This document shows positions 41,370 through 52,526 of a DNA stretch of 64,000 bases, one piece after another. Below the pieces are notes generated by a model. That model did not search any database. It was given only the letters and a program-made list of their open reading frames with translations, and was not told the DNA's origin. A program made the translations under genes and the position numbers. Location: NCBI RefSeq assembly GCF_033473495.1, contig NC_088935.1, positions 4,278,001 through 4,342,000 of the forward strand. The letters are read 5' to 3'. Origin of the DNA: Cercospora beticola (taxonomy: Eukaryota; Ascomycota; Dothideomycetes; Mycosphaerellales; Mycosphaerellaceae). The first letter of the stretch is position 1; every line of letters begins with the position of its first letter.

Positions 41370-42810
41370 ATGAGCGACGCCATTGTATCAAAGGTATGTC
41401 CTTCTCACCACCGACAATCGCCAGGCGCGCAGTCTGCGCATTTCGCGTCGCGTCCCAGCCATTGGGCGGCACACGCCTTGCAGAATTTGATCGACTGACT
41501 TCATCGCGAACAGAACCTCTACGAGCTCCTGGGTACACCGCGCCGTCCATGACCATCGAAAAGAACCTCTCTCGTGCTGACTGCTTCCCCAGGCAACGAC
41601 CCGGAGCTCGACCCCGAGCGGGCCACTCCCCCAGTCCCGACTAAGGTCGTCGACAAGACACTCCCGCGAACTGGAAAGCGCAATGGCCCAGCTGAGGGAG
41701 CTGCCCGAGAGGGTGGCGCACGATCAGGTGGACGTGGCGGCGCTGTAAGAGGCGAAGGTACGAACTACAACACATGGCGGCTCGAGCGAGACAAACGCTG
41801 TTCGCTCGCGCAGCCGCCATCTTGACAGCACCAGGACTGCATCCTAATAGCTTTCTACCAGGCGCCAGCCGTGTCGACCAGCAGAACCGCGATGACGGCC
41901 TTCGCAGCGATCGTCACTCTCGACCAGTTAGGGGTAAATGACAACTCTCAGGCAACCTTCTCGCTGCCAATGCTAACCCACGTACCAGACTACGAGCGTC
42001 GCGGCGGCGAGGGACGTGGACGTGGTGACCGACGAGGCCGTGGCGGCTACGGTGGACGTGGACGCGGTGGTGCTCCACGCGACGACCGTCACAGCCACAC
42101 TGGCATTGGGTAGGGATCACAAACGGATACTCACCCGACTACGCTGATCATATCAAAGTGACCAAGAGAAGCAAGCTGCACACGGCTGGGGCGCTAAGGA
42201 CGGCCAGTCCGAGTGGGCAGACGAGTCCGCTGGCGATGCCATTGCCAAGGCTGAAGTTAACAACGAGCCTGGCTTCACTCCCGACACCAGCGCTGCAGAC
42301 CCAGCATTCACGAACGGTCCAGACGGCGAGGTTGGCGAGGATGCTGCCGGCGAGCCTGAGGAGAAGGTCAAGTCTTACGACGACTACCTGAAGGAGCTCG
42401 CCGAGAAGAAGCTGGCCCTTTCTGGCGAGTCACCTGCCATCCGCAAGGCCAACGAAGGATCCAAGACCAAGTTCCCTGAAGGTCAGGCGGTCAACCGCGA
42501 GCAGGAAGATTTCTTCGTCGGCGGTGGTGGCAAGACCAAGAAGGTCAAGGAAGTCAAGGAGAAGGAGCGCATCAACATTGACGGCCAGTACTACGCCGCA
42601 CCAGATGCTGGTGACCGTGGTGGACGCGGTGGACGCGGCGGCCGCGGCCGTGGAGAGGGTCGTGGCTCTTTCCGTGGCGAAGGCCGAGGTCGTGGTGGTG
42701 GACGTGGCCGTGGAGACCGTGGCGACTTTAGAGGAGCGCCTCGCGGTGGTCCACGTGGCTCCACTTTCAACGCCAATGACTCCAGTGCTTTCCCAGCGCT
42801 CGGTGCTTAA
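41370..42810 (+). CDS. stm1: Stm1 / HABP4-PAI-RBP1 family ribosome-binding protein
   Basis: Ribosome-clamping protein that preserves idle 80S ribosomes and binds RNA. Six exons join in frame to 350 aa: 41370-41393, 41514-41532, 41593-41757, 41862-41933, 41989-42109 and 42159-42810. Donors are GTATGT, GTACAC, GTACGA, GTAAAT and GTAGGG. The N-terminus reads MSDAIVSKNLYELLGNDPEL, the Stm1_N pattern. RGG-rich blocks follow (GRGRGDRRGRGGYGGRGRGG), then the HABP4/PAI-RBP1 region with GWGAKDGQSEWADE and KSYDDYLKELAEKK. The C-terminus is a second RGG domain ending SSAFPALGA. Most of the coding sequence lies in the last exon, whose frame contains no suitable start codon, so it is easily missed without splicing. 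Confidence 0.94.
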
Positions 42811-43701
42811 GCGCCTATGAATCCCACCACGGTTGACGTGCCCCCAAAGAAAAGCACGATCGCGAACAGGAGGCTGCGACTAATGCAAAGCGCGCCTCAT
42901 GGCGAGTTATGAATCTGTCGAGTGTAACCGAAGAACAAAAATGCCAATCTTAACGTTTGCATTCACATTTCTCTTTTCTCATCCTACTCGTTCGTTTTGA
43001 CGCTCAATTGATATCGATTGCACACTACTTCCATTGACGATAAGTCTCCAGAGGGTCAGCATTCTCCTGGGTCAAATCTGGAACCTGAGCGCTCAAAGGT
43101 CTGACATCAACTCAAAGTGCTCTCAGCTTAAGCCCAGCAAGAGTCTTTCACGAAGTCGTGACAAGCACGAGGAATTGAACGCTCTGTCCCACTCACGTGG
43201 ACTGATGGTGGTGAGACATGTTCTTGAGCTGCGGCGATATCGGAGCTTACGGGTTGGAGACGACATCAGTTGCCTACAGAGTCACAAGTTTCACGCCGAG
43301 TTCAGAAAAGGTGCTGCTCAGTTCTGGAATATAATAGATGTTATTACACATCTACCGATTCAAACAATGGCTGTCCATCCCCGCACCTCGGAGCATAGTG
43401 AATATGTGCAAATTGACCCTCCTTGGTCTCCTGGAAGTTGAAGCTCCAACTGTTGCCTGCGACATCCAACGTTCGTAGCTGTAAAACTCAGATTCTTTCA
43501 AGTGCTTCAAACAATGATGGGCTTAAAACACCTTCGCTATGCGTTTCCTCTCCAATCAATGCTGCAACTGTACTTTTGGTCATTTCCTTCCGTGTCATTC
43601 GTAGCCCGCAGAGCTATTGCGGAGCTTTTCAATTGCTCATGAGTGCCTTTATATTTTGATTACCTTTTCCTAAACGCCGGACAAGTAGAAGTCGTTGATG
43701 A
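42811..43701. other. Convergent intergenic region, 0.9 kb
   Basis: Between the stm1 and bZIP stop codons. A short hairpin (TAGATGT and ACATCTA around a 6-base loop) lies near 43335-43355. No gene is supported; the region is AT-richer than its surroundings. Confidence 0.5.
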
Positions 43702-45222
43702 TTACCGCTGATCGTGATATTGTGGGCCGGCATATGACTGAGGATAATGCATAGAAGCGCTCAAGCCGAAAGGATCCGCGTCGAGCATCGGATCGTTTGG
43801 ATCAACGTAGTCGCCGGTCCCCGGGTGGCTCGTGGGTGGCACCATTTGGGGCTGCTCGTACTGTGACTGATTGGCAATGTGTGCGTGTCCAGGTATCGCG
43901 TGCGCTGACTGATAGTATTCGCCATGCTGCTGTGCCGCTTGTTGATCGAATTGGTTGGAATACTGTCCTGACAGATCCTCCGGTGACCGAATGGCACTTG
44001 TATGCGAGTCGTCCTCAGGTTCCTCGAACCCGGAGCGCGCTGCGTGAGAGTCGTACTCCTGATCTGTGCTCGCACAGTTAGACTTGAAAAAACAGAGGCC
44101 ATACCTGGGCTGGAAAGCTGAACTCACCAAGCTGCTCAAAATGCTTTTGAAATGGACTTGGATAAAAGGCACTCGCGGAAGGTGGTGCACTTCCCCCAGA
44201 ACTGCCAGGATGTGGCAGTGCCTGACTGCCATTTGACACGTTCGAAATTCCACTTGCGCTACTTGGATATGTTGACGATGGGGTTGGTCTATGCCGTCGA
44301 TGTTGCGCGGCAGCGGGCTGCTGCTGGGCTTGATAGAATGCATGATTAGGTTGCTGCGATGAGCGAGTAAAGTTCTGGAACGTTTGGCCCTGCGGCTGAG
44401 CAAGACCCGCAGAGGCAGGCGAAGTCATGGCACCTTGTTGAAGAGCTGGTGATCTTGTAGATAGCTGACTTGGCGAGGAAGCGTGTGATGAAGGCGTCGG
44501 ATGAGCCATAGGTGAGGCTGTTGAGAAGCCCATATCCGCACTGGCTTGGCCAGGCGCAAGCTTTGGCAAGAAGTTCTGCCCAGAGCGCCGGGCTTGCGCT
44601 CGCTGTAGCGTCGTGCGCTGCAACGGAGGCTGTTGAGGTAAGGTCGTAGCACCATGCATGAACCCGGGACCAAGCACTGGACTTCCAGTCTTCATCTGAA
44701 GTTCGGCCTGAACATCGATGCCTACGAACGTCAGAAGGAATTGCGGGGCACATTGGACAGTAGCGTACCTTTCTCTAAGAGAATCCTCTCCAGCAGGGAA
44801 TTCTTGTACCTTAGCATTAGGCACTCATCGGCGGCTTGACGATGCTGCTGCTGCAGCCCACCCAGGTTCTCCTCATTGGCCTTGATGGTTGCTTCGAGCT
44901 GCTTGATGTACTCGGTGCGGCGTTCGCGAAATGCAGCTTGAGCTTGTCGGTTACGCTGCTTCCGCTCTTCCGACGTGGCATATATCTAAAGTCGGTCAGC
45001 GGCGATGTGAGCGATAACAGAACGAGTCATGCGGAGAGTAGGACTCACGGGCTTGCGACCACCTTTGCGCTTCTGGGGTTGAGCGGGTTCCTGGGGTGGT
45101 TCGGGGCCAGCCTCTGCCTCGGGAGTCGATTCGATGGAGCTGGGCGTTGCCTCGCCAGGCGCGCTTTCGACCTTGGAGGCGGCAGCCATATCGTGGTCGT
45201 CGTCGAGGCTGTTATCGCCCAT
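43702..45222 (-). CDS. bZIP transcription factor (AP-1-like basic region)
   Basis: Nuclear DNA-binding regulator. Exons 45049-45222, 44769-44985, 44128-44721 and 43702-44063 give 448 aa; donors GTGAGT, GTACGC and GTGAGT. The N-terminus is acidic, ending in KRKGGRKP. Exon 2 holds the basic region and zipper: ERKQRNRQAQAAFRERRTEY followed by leucines in LEATIKANEENLGGLQ and LMLRYKNSLLERILL. The basic region has the form NxxAQxxFR (Asn, Ala, Phe, Arg), as in fungal AP-1/Pap1-like factors. The rest is Gln/Ser/Pro-rich and disordered. I cannot name the ortholog. Intron 3 has a second in-frame solution: donor GTATGG at 44104 with an acceptor six bases further on, adding FSFPAQ-like residues. Confidence 0.9.
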
Positions 45223-46595
45223 CTGCTGCAGGTACCCGATTCAGGCAATCGGCAAAGCCAGTGAGAGGCCAGCAAAGGCTACGCTAAGCCTTTGCACCCA
45301 GGTGAACGGGCCAGTGGTGTGAATGGCGGAGAGCACGAATTGGTAATACCTTTAGTACAGAGAGCGATAACCTTGCAGTGCGCGAGTGAGAGAGAAGAGT
45401 GGTGAGGTAAGGAGTTGGCTAAGAGAAATTGATCGCTGAGGAGGAGAGGGCCGGTCACATGGGCAGCGAAAATCGGCGCTGAGATGGGCGCTGGGAAAGA
45501 AGCAGCCCGCACAGCAGCAGCAGAATTTTCCTTCTGGAGCTGCAACTCGCGCGCTGCTGCAGGAAGCCGTTCGTCGCCGGCACTTTGTGAGCTTGGCCCA
45601 CCCTCGCCCACGGGCGGCGGCGCTGCAGTGACGGTGACGGTGATGGTGGGGAAGAGAGCCGCCGTGCAGTGCAGCGTCTGCATGGGAGCAGAGGCCGGCG
45701 AGCGGTCTTGTACGCCTGCCGCAACGTGCGCAGCGTGATCATCATTTGCTCGTGGTCGTGGACGTGGCAGCGGCGCCTGTGCCATCGGATTGGATGGATC
45801 TGGATCGCTAGGCTGCGACTGCTCGACTCGGCCAAGCGCCTCCTCCGCACTCGTGCTTCTCCTCGGCCTCCAACACCGCCGTGCATACTGCAACGACCTT
45901 CCACAGCTTCTAGAAGACGTCGAAGGCGTGTCGAGCGTCAGCAGTGCGCTGCCTGTGACGCCAGCTGACCGCGTGCGACTGACGTGTCCGTGGGCGATGC
46001 CTGCTACGCTCACACTGGGGACTGCGAGATCCTCACAAGCGTCCGATATAGGGCAGTCTAGCGGACGCCTCGTGCACTTCATACCGGCATACAGCTGTCG
46101 TCGCCTCATCAGCTGAGCACGCCCCAATCAGCTCACAGCCAACAACAGCGGTGATCCCAGAGACCAGCATCCGGTCACGCTCGTGGAGCGAAGCAGGCAA
46201 GTATTGTGAGAAAACTGATGCTGCTAGCAGAAGCATCTCGGCCCACTGGACGCGTTTGTCCCCGTCAGACAGGGGCCGGTAGTGGTAGGTGTTGTGTGCA
46301 CCAAGTGTTCGTCAATGAGAAATTTCCAATTTCACCTGGCAGCCCGACAGATTGCAAGCTCTCCCCGAATTTGATGCAACGGCATGCACACTGACGAGCA
46401 TTCACGAAGAGATGGCAGGTACGATACAAGCGGGCAGGACACCGACACATATGCCATTTCCGTGCAAATTCGACTCTTCAAGCGTACCCGCTGTTGCCAG
46501 CCGAGCCACGCTCCTGCACTGCTCGCATTCGAGAGCCATGTCGCAACCAAAAGCAACACAGAAACGAATCATGAAGGACAGACGCTGTGACTGCA
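45223..46595. other. 1.4-kb divergent intergenic region
   Basis: This lies between the starts of the bZIP and arrestin-like genes. A frame of 282 codons on the minus strand (45279-46127) overlaps others on both strands and has no domain, so it is not called. Regulators often have long leaders; a long bZIP 5' UTR here is possible. Confidence 0.5.
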
Positions 46596-49139
46596 ATGGA
46601 GAAACGACCGCGCAGGTACGAGATCTCCAAGCCGAAGCCCATCTATGAACTACCACCGCCGCCTCCTCATCTCAGAGGGGCAGATTCAGCTCTACCCCCT
46701 CCGCCTCCACCGCCTGCGCCGGCTCCGCCGAAAGAGATCGTGCCTCCACCCGCGCCTCCGAGACACCAGACCCCCGATCCTGCACCATGGTCCTCCCTCA
46801 TCCCACGGCCGCTGTCAGACATACGCGAATTGAGCGAGCCGAGCATCCTTGATCATGCTATGCTTCGCCATCCACCGCAGCCCAGGCGCAAAGCGTCCGA
46901 GGCAGGCTCTGCCAAGCGCAGCTTGTCCATCAAAAGATCTCTTTCGCTGAAAGCTGCTACCTCGATGTCTGCGAAAGCAGCAAAAGCATCTCCACCAAAT
47001 CCAGGGATTCAACCGCCAGAAGGGGGTTCGTCATCTTACAGTAGCACCCCCGAGCCAGCAAGCTTCTTTAGCATACCTCCGTCAAGCATACCACAGCGGT
47101 CATCTTCCTTTCAACGTCAAGGACCCATTGGGCATTCGAGGAAACCATCTGTGCGCACACAGTCGGCGCCAGGTTCGGATCGACAGCAGCAATTCCTCGT
47201 CCCAAATCATGGGCCCAGCCAGTCGCCTGTGAAGCAGGCAGGGCTCAGATTGGATCCAATGACTTCGGATGCAGCTCGCCGAATACCTTCGCGCACTCAG
47301 ATCCGAGCACCACCACCGTTGGAGATCCTCGAGTTCCCACAGCACAAGCACCCGCGCGTTAGACTTGAGCTCCAAGTCTCGGCGCCTATCTTCGTTGGCG
47401 GAGGCAGCGTAGAAGGCGTCGTCAAAATTACTGTGGACGACAATGAACAGTTCAGGGGACGGCGTCCTCTGGCTATCGGAGGACTGGCTGTGGACCTACT
47501 TGGCATCGAGCAAATCAGCAACAATCGGAAGGCCACTTTCCTTGCTCTCGGTACTGAGTTAATAGACAAGAGGCATCCTCCGCCTGCCAGAATGGTTGAG
47601 TCTGGCACACTCTGTGCGGAAGAAAAGTTCTGGTCGTTACTACCCTCGACATCAGCTCTCCCGTTCATGATCAGCCTGCCACTTGATACGGGGCCCCCAC
47701 CCTTTCAGTCGAAGCATGCAAATATCCGTTTCATGCTCGCCGCCACAGCAGTGATCCGAGAGACTGGAAAACACTACCGGGTAAGAACGTCGCACGATGT
47801 GCATGTACTGCCTACATATGATCCAGAGAAGGCGTTGACATCGCTTCCGAGCCCGCTCACAGCGTCAGATGAGTTGTCACTCTCTCGTTCGGCTGCATCT
47901 GAGACATTGAAGGTCACTGCTGGACTCCACAGACAAGTTTGGGTCAGTGGCAGCAGCATCTTTGTTGACTTGCACATTGTGAACAAATGCTGCAGGCCTG
48001 TGAGAAAGCTGGAGCTCACGCTAGAGCGCGATATACTGTTTTACAAACATGCCGCTGCGATGACATTGGAGAAGTCAGCCGGGCAAGCGCGCATATTCGA
48101 ATCAAACGAACAGGCGATCTTGACCAAGACGCAACTCAAGTCTGGAACCGCTGGGTGGCACGGTGTCGAATCACATTCGAGCGAGACAAGGACCTGTGAG
48201 CTCGAAGTCCCACGGGGACACGCGACGGTTCGATGCGGCAAATGGTTTGAAGTGCGATACTTTTTGAATGTCACGGTGTCAATGACCAGTTCAAAACTAG
48301 TCTCCATACAACTGCCGATCATCCTCATACACATGAATTCACTGGATGTGGTGCCGAACTCAGTGGCGCAAGTCGCGGCTGCAATCGAGGAGAAGCGTGC
48401 GTGCCGTCAGTTGAGCCGATCACGTTCGCGCAGACAGGATGCTAGCCATGGTCGCCAAAGGTCCTGCTCATCCCCCACGGCCACTACGAGACCGCTTCAG
48501 AAAACATCTTATGCGCAAGGTCGTGCCTTTGCTGCGCCGAGGCTGCAGTCGCTCGAACGTCGACGTGAGCATGAGGTCGATATGGAGCAGATCCGTGAAG
48601 TGATCGATTCGTCTCCACGAAAATATGGCCCGAAGTTGAAGAAAGGAGCAGCGTTGATCAAGGTAGCCAGCAACACGAGCCTCGCGAGGATGGCATTTGG
48701 CACGAGAAGTACTGAAATGGCTGACACCTCCGATGTCCTATCATATTCGACCCCTCCCAATCAGACTGCCGGCAGCCTGAAAGATGGACTAGAAGCTTGG
48801 AGAGGTTATTTACGGCACGGTCAGAGTTCTGAAGCTTTATCCAGGACTCGATGGCCTGATGATCAAAATATCAGGCCGCATGGCCCATTCTCGTCGAAGG
48901 GATCGCACATTCCTCCCTATGTCCTCGGGCTTGACTCTACCACGCGAGACGTCAGCATGGATGCACGAAGCGAACGGTCCGCTACGGCCATGAGTCTGCG
49001 CGAGAAACTCGACCAAAGTCGATTCGAGTTCAAAGCGGTGCGAAGGAAAGGAAGCGGTGGGCTCAGGGAGAGGAGTATGAATTGGTGGGGCCAACGACGG
49101 AACGGAGAGAGGGCGCGGGAGCGAGAAGGTTGGATTTGA
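46596..49139 (+). CDS. Arrestin-like (alpha-arrestin) trafficking adaptor
   Basis: Probable alpha-arrestin that recruits a Rsp5/NEDD4-type ubiquitin ligase to membrane proteins (family knowledge). A single exon encodes 847 aa from the first in-frame ATG. The N-terminal 240 residues are disordered, with a polyproline stretch (YELPPPPPHLRG and PPPPPPPAPAPP). The arrestin N domain starts near residue 250 with PRVRLELQVSAPIFVGGGSV; the C domain runs to about 600 and contains VSGSSIFVDLHIVNKCCRPV and IHMNSLDVVPNSVAQVA. The C-terminal 240 residues are basic and Ser-rich. No clear PPxY motif was found on inspection, so ligase recruitment may be indirect. Confidence 0.9.
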   Translation: MEKRPRRYEISKPKPIYELPPPPPHLRGADSALPPPPPPPAPAPPKEIVPPPAPPRHQTPDPAPWSSLIPRPLSDIRELSEPSILDHAMLRHPPQPRRKASEAGSAKRSLSIKRSLSLKAATSMSAKAAKASPPNPGIQPPEGGSSSYSSTPEPASFFSIPPSSIPQRSSSFQRQGPIGHSRKPSVRTQSAPGSDRQQQFLVPNHGPSQSPVKQAGLRLDPMTSDAARRIPSRTQIRAPPPLEILEFPQHKHPRVRLELQVSAPIFVGGGSVEGVVKITVDDNEQFRGRRPLAIGGLAVDLLGIEQISNNRKATFLALGTELIDKRHPPPARMVESGTLCAEEKFWSLLPSTSALPFMISLPLDTGPPPFQSKHANIRFMLAATAVIRETGKHYRVRTSHDVHVLPTYDPEKALTSLPSPLTASDELSLSRSAASETLKVTAGLHRQVWVSGSSIFVDLHIVNKCCRPVRKLELTLERDILFYKHAAAMTLEKSAGQARIFESNEQAILTKTQLKSGTAGWHGVESHSSETRTCELEVPRGHATVRCGKWFEVRYFLNVTVSMTSSKLVSIQLPIILIHMNSLDVVPNSVAQVAAAIEEKRACRQLSRSRSRRQDASHGRQRSCSSPTATTRPLQKTSYAQGRAFAAPRLQSLERRREHEVDMEQIREVIDSSPRKYGPKLKKGAALIKVASNTSLARMAFGTRSTEMADTSDVLSYSTPPNQTAGSLKDGLEAWRGYLRHGQSSEALSRTRWPDDQNIRPHGPFSSKGSHIPPYVLGLDSTTRDVSMDARSERSATAMSLREKLDQSRFEFKAVRRKGSGGLRERSMNWWGQRRNGERAREREGWI

Positions 49140-50871
49140 GGTGACAGAGCATCTATAGCTGTTGGATATCTCGCACACATGAATTTGGCCTGCGCACAAA
49201 TCGTTCGAAGCCACAGGTCGCTAGAGTCTACGCGCTCTTGGATGAAACGATAGCTCATCGCGACCTTGATGCTACCGCCGCTTCATCTTGTCTCTCTATC
49301 CTTGCCCCGTATAGACTGTCGAATCGATGGAGGGTGTTATTCCGGGCTCCCCCTCCGGCCAGTCTCCATCGCTAATAATCTCTATCGTTCGTTGCATGTC
49401 TGCATAATCTTGCAGTCGGAAACGAAGCGAGCTCGATGTGCAATATGGAGACGAGCGAACGTGACCGGCAAGCGAGCAGGTCTAGGTCCAGCCCCACTGT
49501 CTCATGGCATTGCAGGCATGTCGATGCAGGAACGGCGCACATCGCGAGTGCACTTCCCGACACATGGGAGTTGCAGCATGCAACACATGTTGACACTCGA
49601 ATCGAATGTTCGAATTGTCCTGGCGCTCATCGTTCACAACAACGACAGACAAGCTACGATGAAGCACGATCTGATCAGAACTAGCGACAAGCTCTGCCGG
49701 ATGCCGAGACTCGTAGAGTTCAAGATGCGAAGCCAAGGCTGCCGTGGTACAAAGGTTAAACCCGAATGGGAGAAATCATGTCCCGAAGCAGAAAATCATC
49801 GATTCTGGCCCGTCGACGGCCATGAGAAGCGAGGCCGGCACGAGGCGCCATCGTGCGAGCTGGTGGTGCGATGGCGTCCGGGAGTGACTTGGGGTGCGTG
49901 CGGTCCACGACGGCCAGCAGTGGGCGACGAGATGGAGCGGCGGAGAGGACACCGAGCGCGATGGTGGTGATGGTGATGGCCGGGATGACGGTTGGTCATT
50001 TCGCGAACGTCGCACGGACAGACGACGAGCATGAAAACGGTAGAGCGGCAGCAAATTGAGTTGGCAGTTAGGAAGCTAGCGCGCACATGGTGGAGACGGA
50101 CATGCTCTGTGTCAGGCACCGTGCTGCTCTGCTCTGGCTCTGGCTCTGGCTGCCAGCGCGAGGCCCTGCCATGCTGCCTGTTTCTTCCGCCCACTGCCAG
50201 CACCGTCGTCGACGAGCGTCCGCTGCCCCCCTCCCTCGCAGCTCCGCCGACGCAGCGCCGTGGGCGACGCGCTCCGCCCTCGCCATCATCGCCGCCAGCA
50301 GCGGCAGCATTGCTTGTTGCCCGAAGCGGCCAGTGGCTTCAGACAGCTCCCACCTTCCCACACGGCCCGCCCGCACTCGCTTGCTCTCCAGCAGACGGCG
50401 TGAACGCTCTCAACACCAGCCGCAGGCCCCCAAGCCGTTGGCCGCCAGCGTTGCTGCAATCTCACCGCGACCACTGCAGCACGCCTCGCACGCTGTCGTT
50501 CGAATCGCTGCGCCGCCGTGCAGTCGACCTGCACGCTGCCAGCCCACACGCCTCTCGACGTCCACCACCACTCCTAGCCGGCCTTGGTCCGGCGTCCGCT
50601 CGTTACCACCACCTGCCCACTCGTTCAGACCTTCTGCGAAGTCGTCCGCTCCCTCGCCAGCCCATCCGTCGTCTGCTGCGCGGGCGACCTCCCCTCCAGC
50701 GCGCGTGCCAGCAGCATAGCAGGTCTTTTGCCGCGGAACATATCACTCGGATTCTGGAAACCCGCCAACGATCCCGCCTGACTCGAATGCAACCACGTCC
50801 TGAGCCTCCGCGCTGTAGGCGGTGGTAGCGTCGTGCTGGGATAGCACAGGTGCTGGTCCACGGAGGCCTGA
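49140..50871. other. 1.7-kb GC-rich intergenic region with simple repeats
   Basis: Between an arrestin-like gene and a membrane-protein gene in the same direction. Overlapping open frames on both strands at 49.8-50.8 kb are biased toward Arg, Ala, Ser and Pro and carry no domain, so none is called. Simple repeats occur: a TGGCTC hexamer run near 50130-50150 and a GGTGAT run near 49965-49980. Confidence 0.5.
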
Positions 50872-52526
50872 ATGGCGGAGGCCATGGCTCCTCCGGCGAA
50901 GCGACGGAAGCTCTCCAGCTCCAGCTCAGAGACCATGCACAGGAACAACAGCACTGCTCCAGATGCAACATTACCACCATCATATTATTCCTCCGAGTCC
51001 GTGCAGCAGCCATGTACTTCCCCGGATCTTCCTCGGGTTCAAGACCATCCAGTGCCTACCGAAGATGTCATCCATCATGACATGAAGAGGGCTGCAGTCG
51101 ACGAGGGCGACCTCGCACCTGTATATCCTCGTCAGGACACCAATGAAGTGCCCAATGGCCTTCCAACGCCTGTCGTTTCTCTCAGCATACAGATCTTTAC
51201 GGACGCCTTTACTACCTTGACCTATACCCCGCCAGCGCTGCCGTCCCTTCCCACTCTGCCCACGCTACCCAGCGTACCGGGAGCTACGACATTTACCAAT
51301 GTCCCGTCGAGCAGTTCGTTACCAAGCCCTTACCCAAGTCCGAACAGCAACTTATCAACGTCCGCACCAGTAGGCCTGAATTCTTCCACCAGCGCTAGCC
51401 CTATCCTTACTACCTCAGGTATTGATGATACAATAGATTTGCTCGAGATCCACGCTAACACACCACAGCTGTAATGGTAATCGGCAACAATGCCACGGCG
51501 ACTTCTAAGACGACAATTACCGTCACCAGATCATCAACCAGTACCTTGTTCTACGCAACACTCGATGGCGGCGAGGTATCAACCATCACGCGGTCGAGAG
51601 CGCCATTCACGACAACACTGGCAGGCGAGGTGTTCACTGTACCAGGGTACTCCGACTCCCAATCACGAATCCAGACCTCCCAAGACTCAACCACAGCTAC
51701 GGCAACCGGAAATGTTTCAGGTGCCGGAGGCGCACAAACTTACGGGACGCCTGCAACGACAGCCCCGACATCCACAAGCACAAACGACAGTGGCGGAGGT
51801 GGCAGCAGCACGCCGCCTGCTGGCACGATAGCAGGAGGCGTGGTCGGCGGCGCCGCTGGCCTGGCGGTGATTGTCCTCATCGCTATGCTGTTCTTTCGAT
51901 GGTATCGAAGGAAGGTTCAGACGGGTCATCAAGCTTTATCGCATGGTCCCACCGGCGGACACGATGAACAGAGTCGGAGCGGACCTGGCATGGCTGAACG
52001 AGCTGGTATCATTCCGTTTGCTGCTGCCGTGCCAAGTCTATTTCGCCATCAAAACCAGGATCCGGATTCCGAGCAGCACGAGCGTGGCTTTACACGTATC
52101 TCAGGCCGCAAGTTACCCTCGCAGTGGAGCGAAGGCATGATCAGCGCACATCCGCCAAACATGCCACCAGATCCCATGTCATCAGGAGCGGAAGGCGGAA
52201 GACATCTGACCGGATCATCATTTTACAGACACAGTGGAGGTCTTTCCGACGGTAGTGGAGAGTTGTCACCTAGCAATGCTTCACCTGAAAGCATGGAACG
52301 AGGACATTTACGCACCAGCGACCCAGGTACCATGATGATGTCGCCGGGCCCTGAACGACAGCCACAAGTCCACTACGGCAGCGCACAAAACTTTTCACGG
52401 CCTGGCCAGGCGAGCACGTTATCCGTCTCTCCGCCAGGTGCGTCAGCTAGTGTTCTCCGACGCAGCGAGACCCCATCTTCGATTATCGAGCCCAATCGTA
52501 GCAGTCGCTTCACCGAGGACATGTGA
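50872..52526 (+). CDS. Single-pass Ser/Thr-rich membrane protein (SKG6-like TM)
   Basis: No named family recognised. Exons 50872-51418 and 51469-52526 (50-bp intron, donor GTATTG, branch GCTAAC, acceptor CAG) give 534 aa. The first half is Pro/Ser/Thr-rich with putative N-glycosylation sites (NNST, NNAT). A glycine-rich transmembrane segment, GTIAGGVVGGAAGLAVIVLI, is followed by FRWYRRK, so the C-terminal 200 residues should be cytosolic. This layout resembles fungal wall sensors of the SKG6/Axl2-type TM class. Oddly the N-terminus has no signal peptide but a basic patch, PPAKRRKL, that looks like a nuclear localisation signal; an undetected upstream exon or a non-classical topology are both possible. 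Confidence 0.75.

Noticed and set aside
45279..46127. 282-codon frame on the minus strand upstream of the bZIP gene
   Set aside because: No domain, low-complexity Arg/Ala/Pro/Ser content, and equally long frames overlap it on the opposite strand.
49992..50828. 278-codon plus-strand frame in the GC-rich gap
   Set aside because: Arg/Pro/Ser-biased sequence without hydrophobic core or motif; a second frame of 210 codons overlaps it on the same strand.
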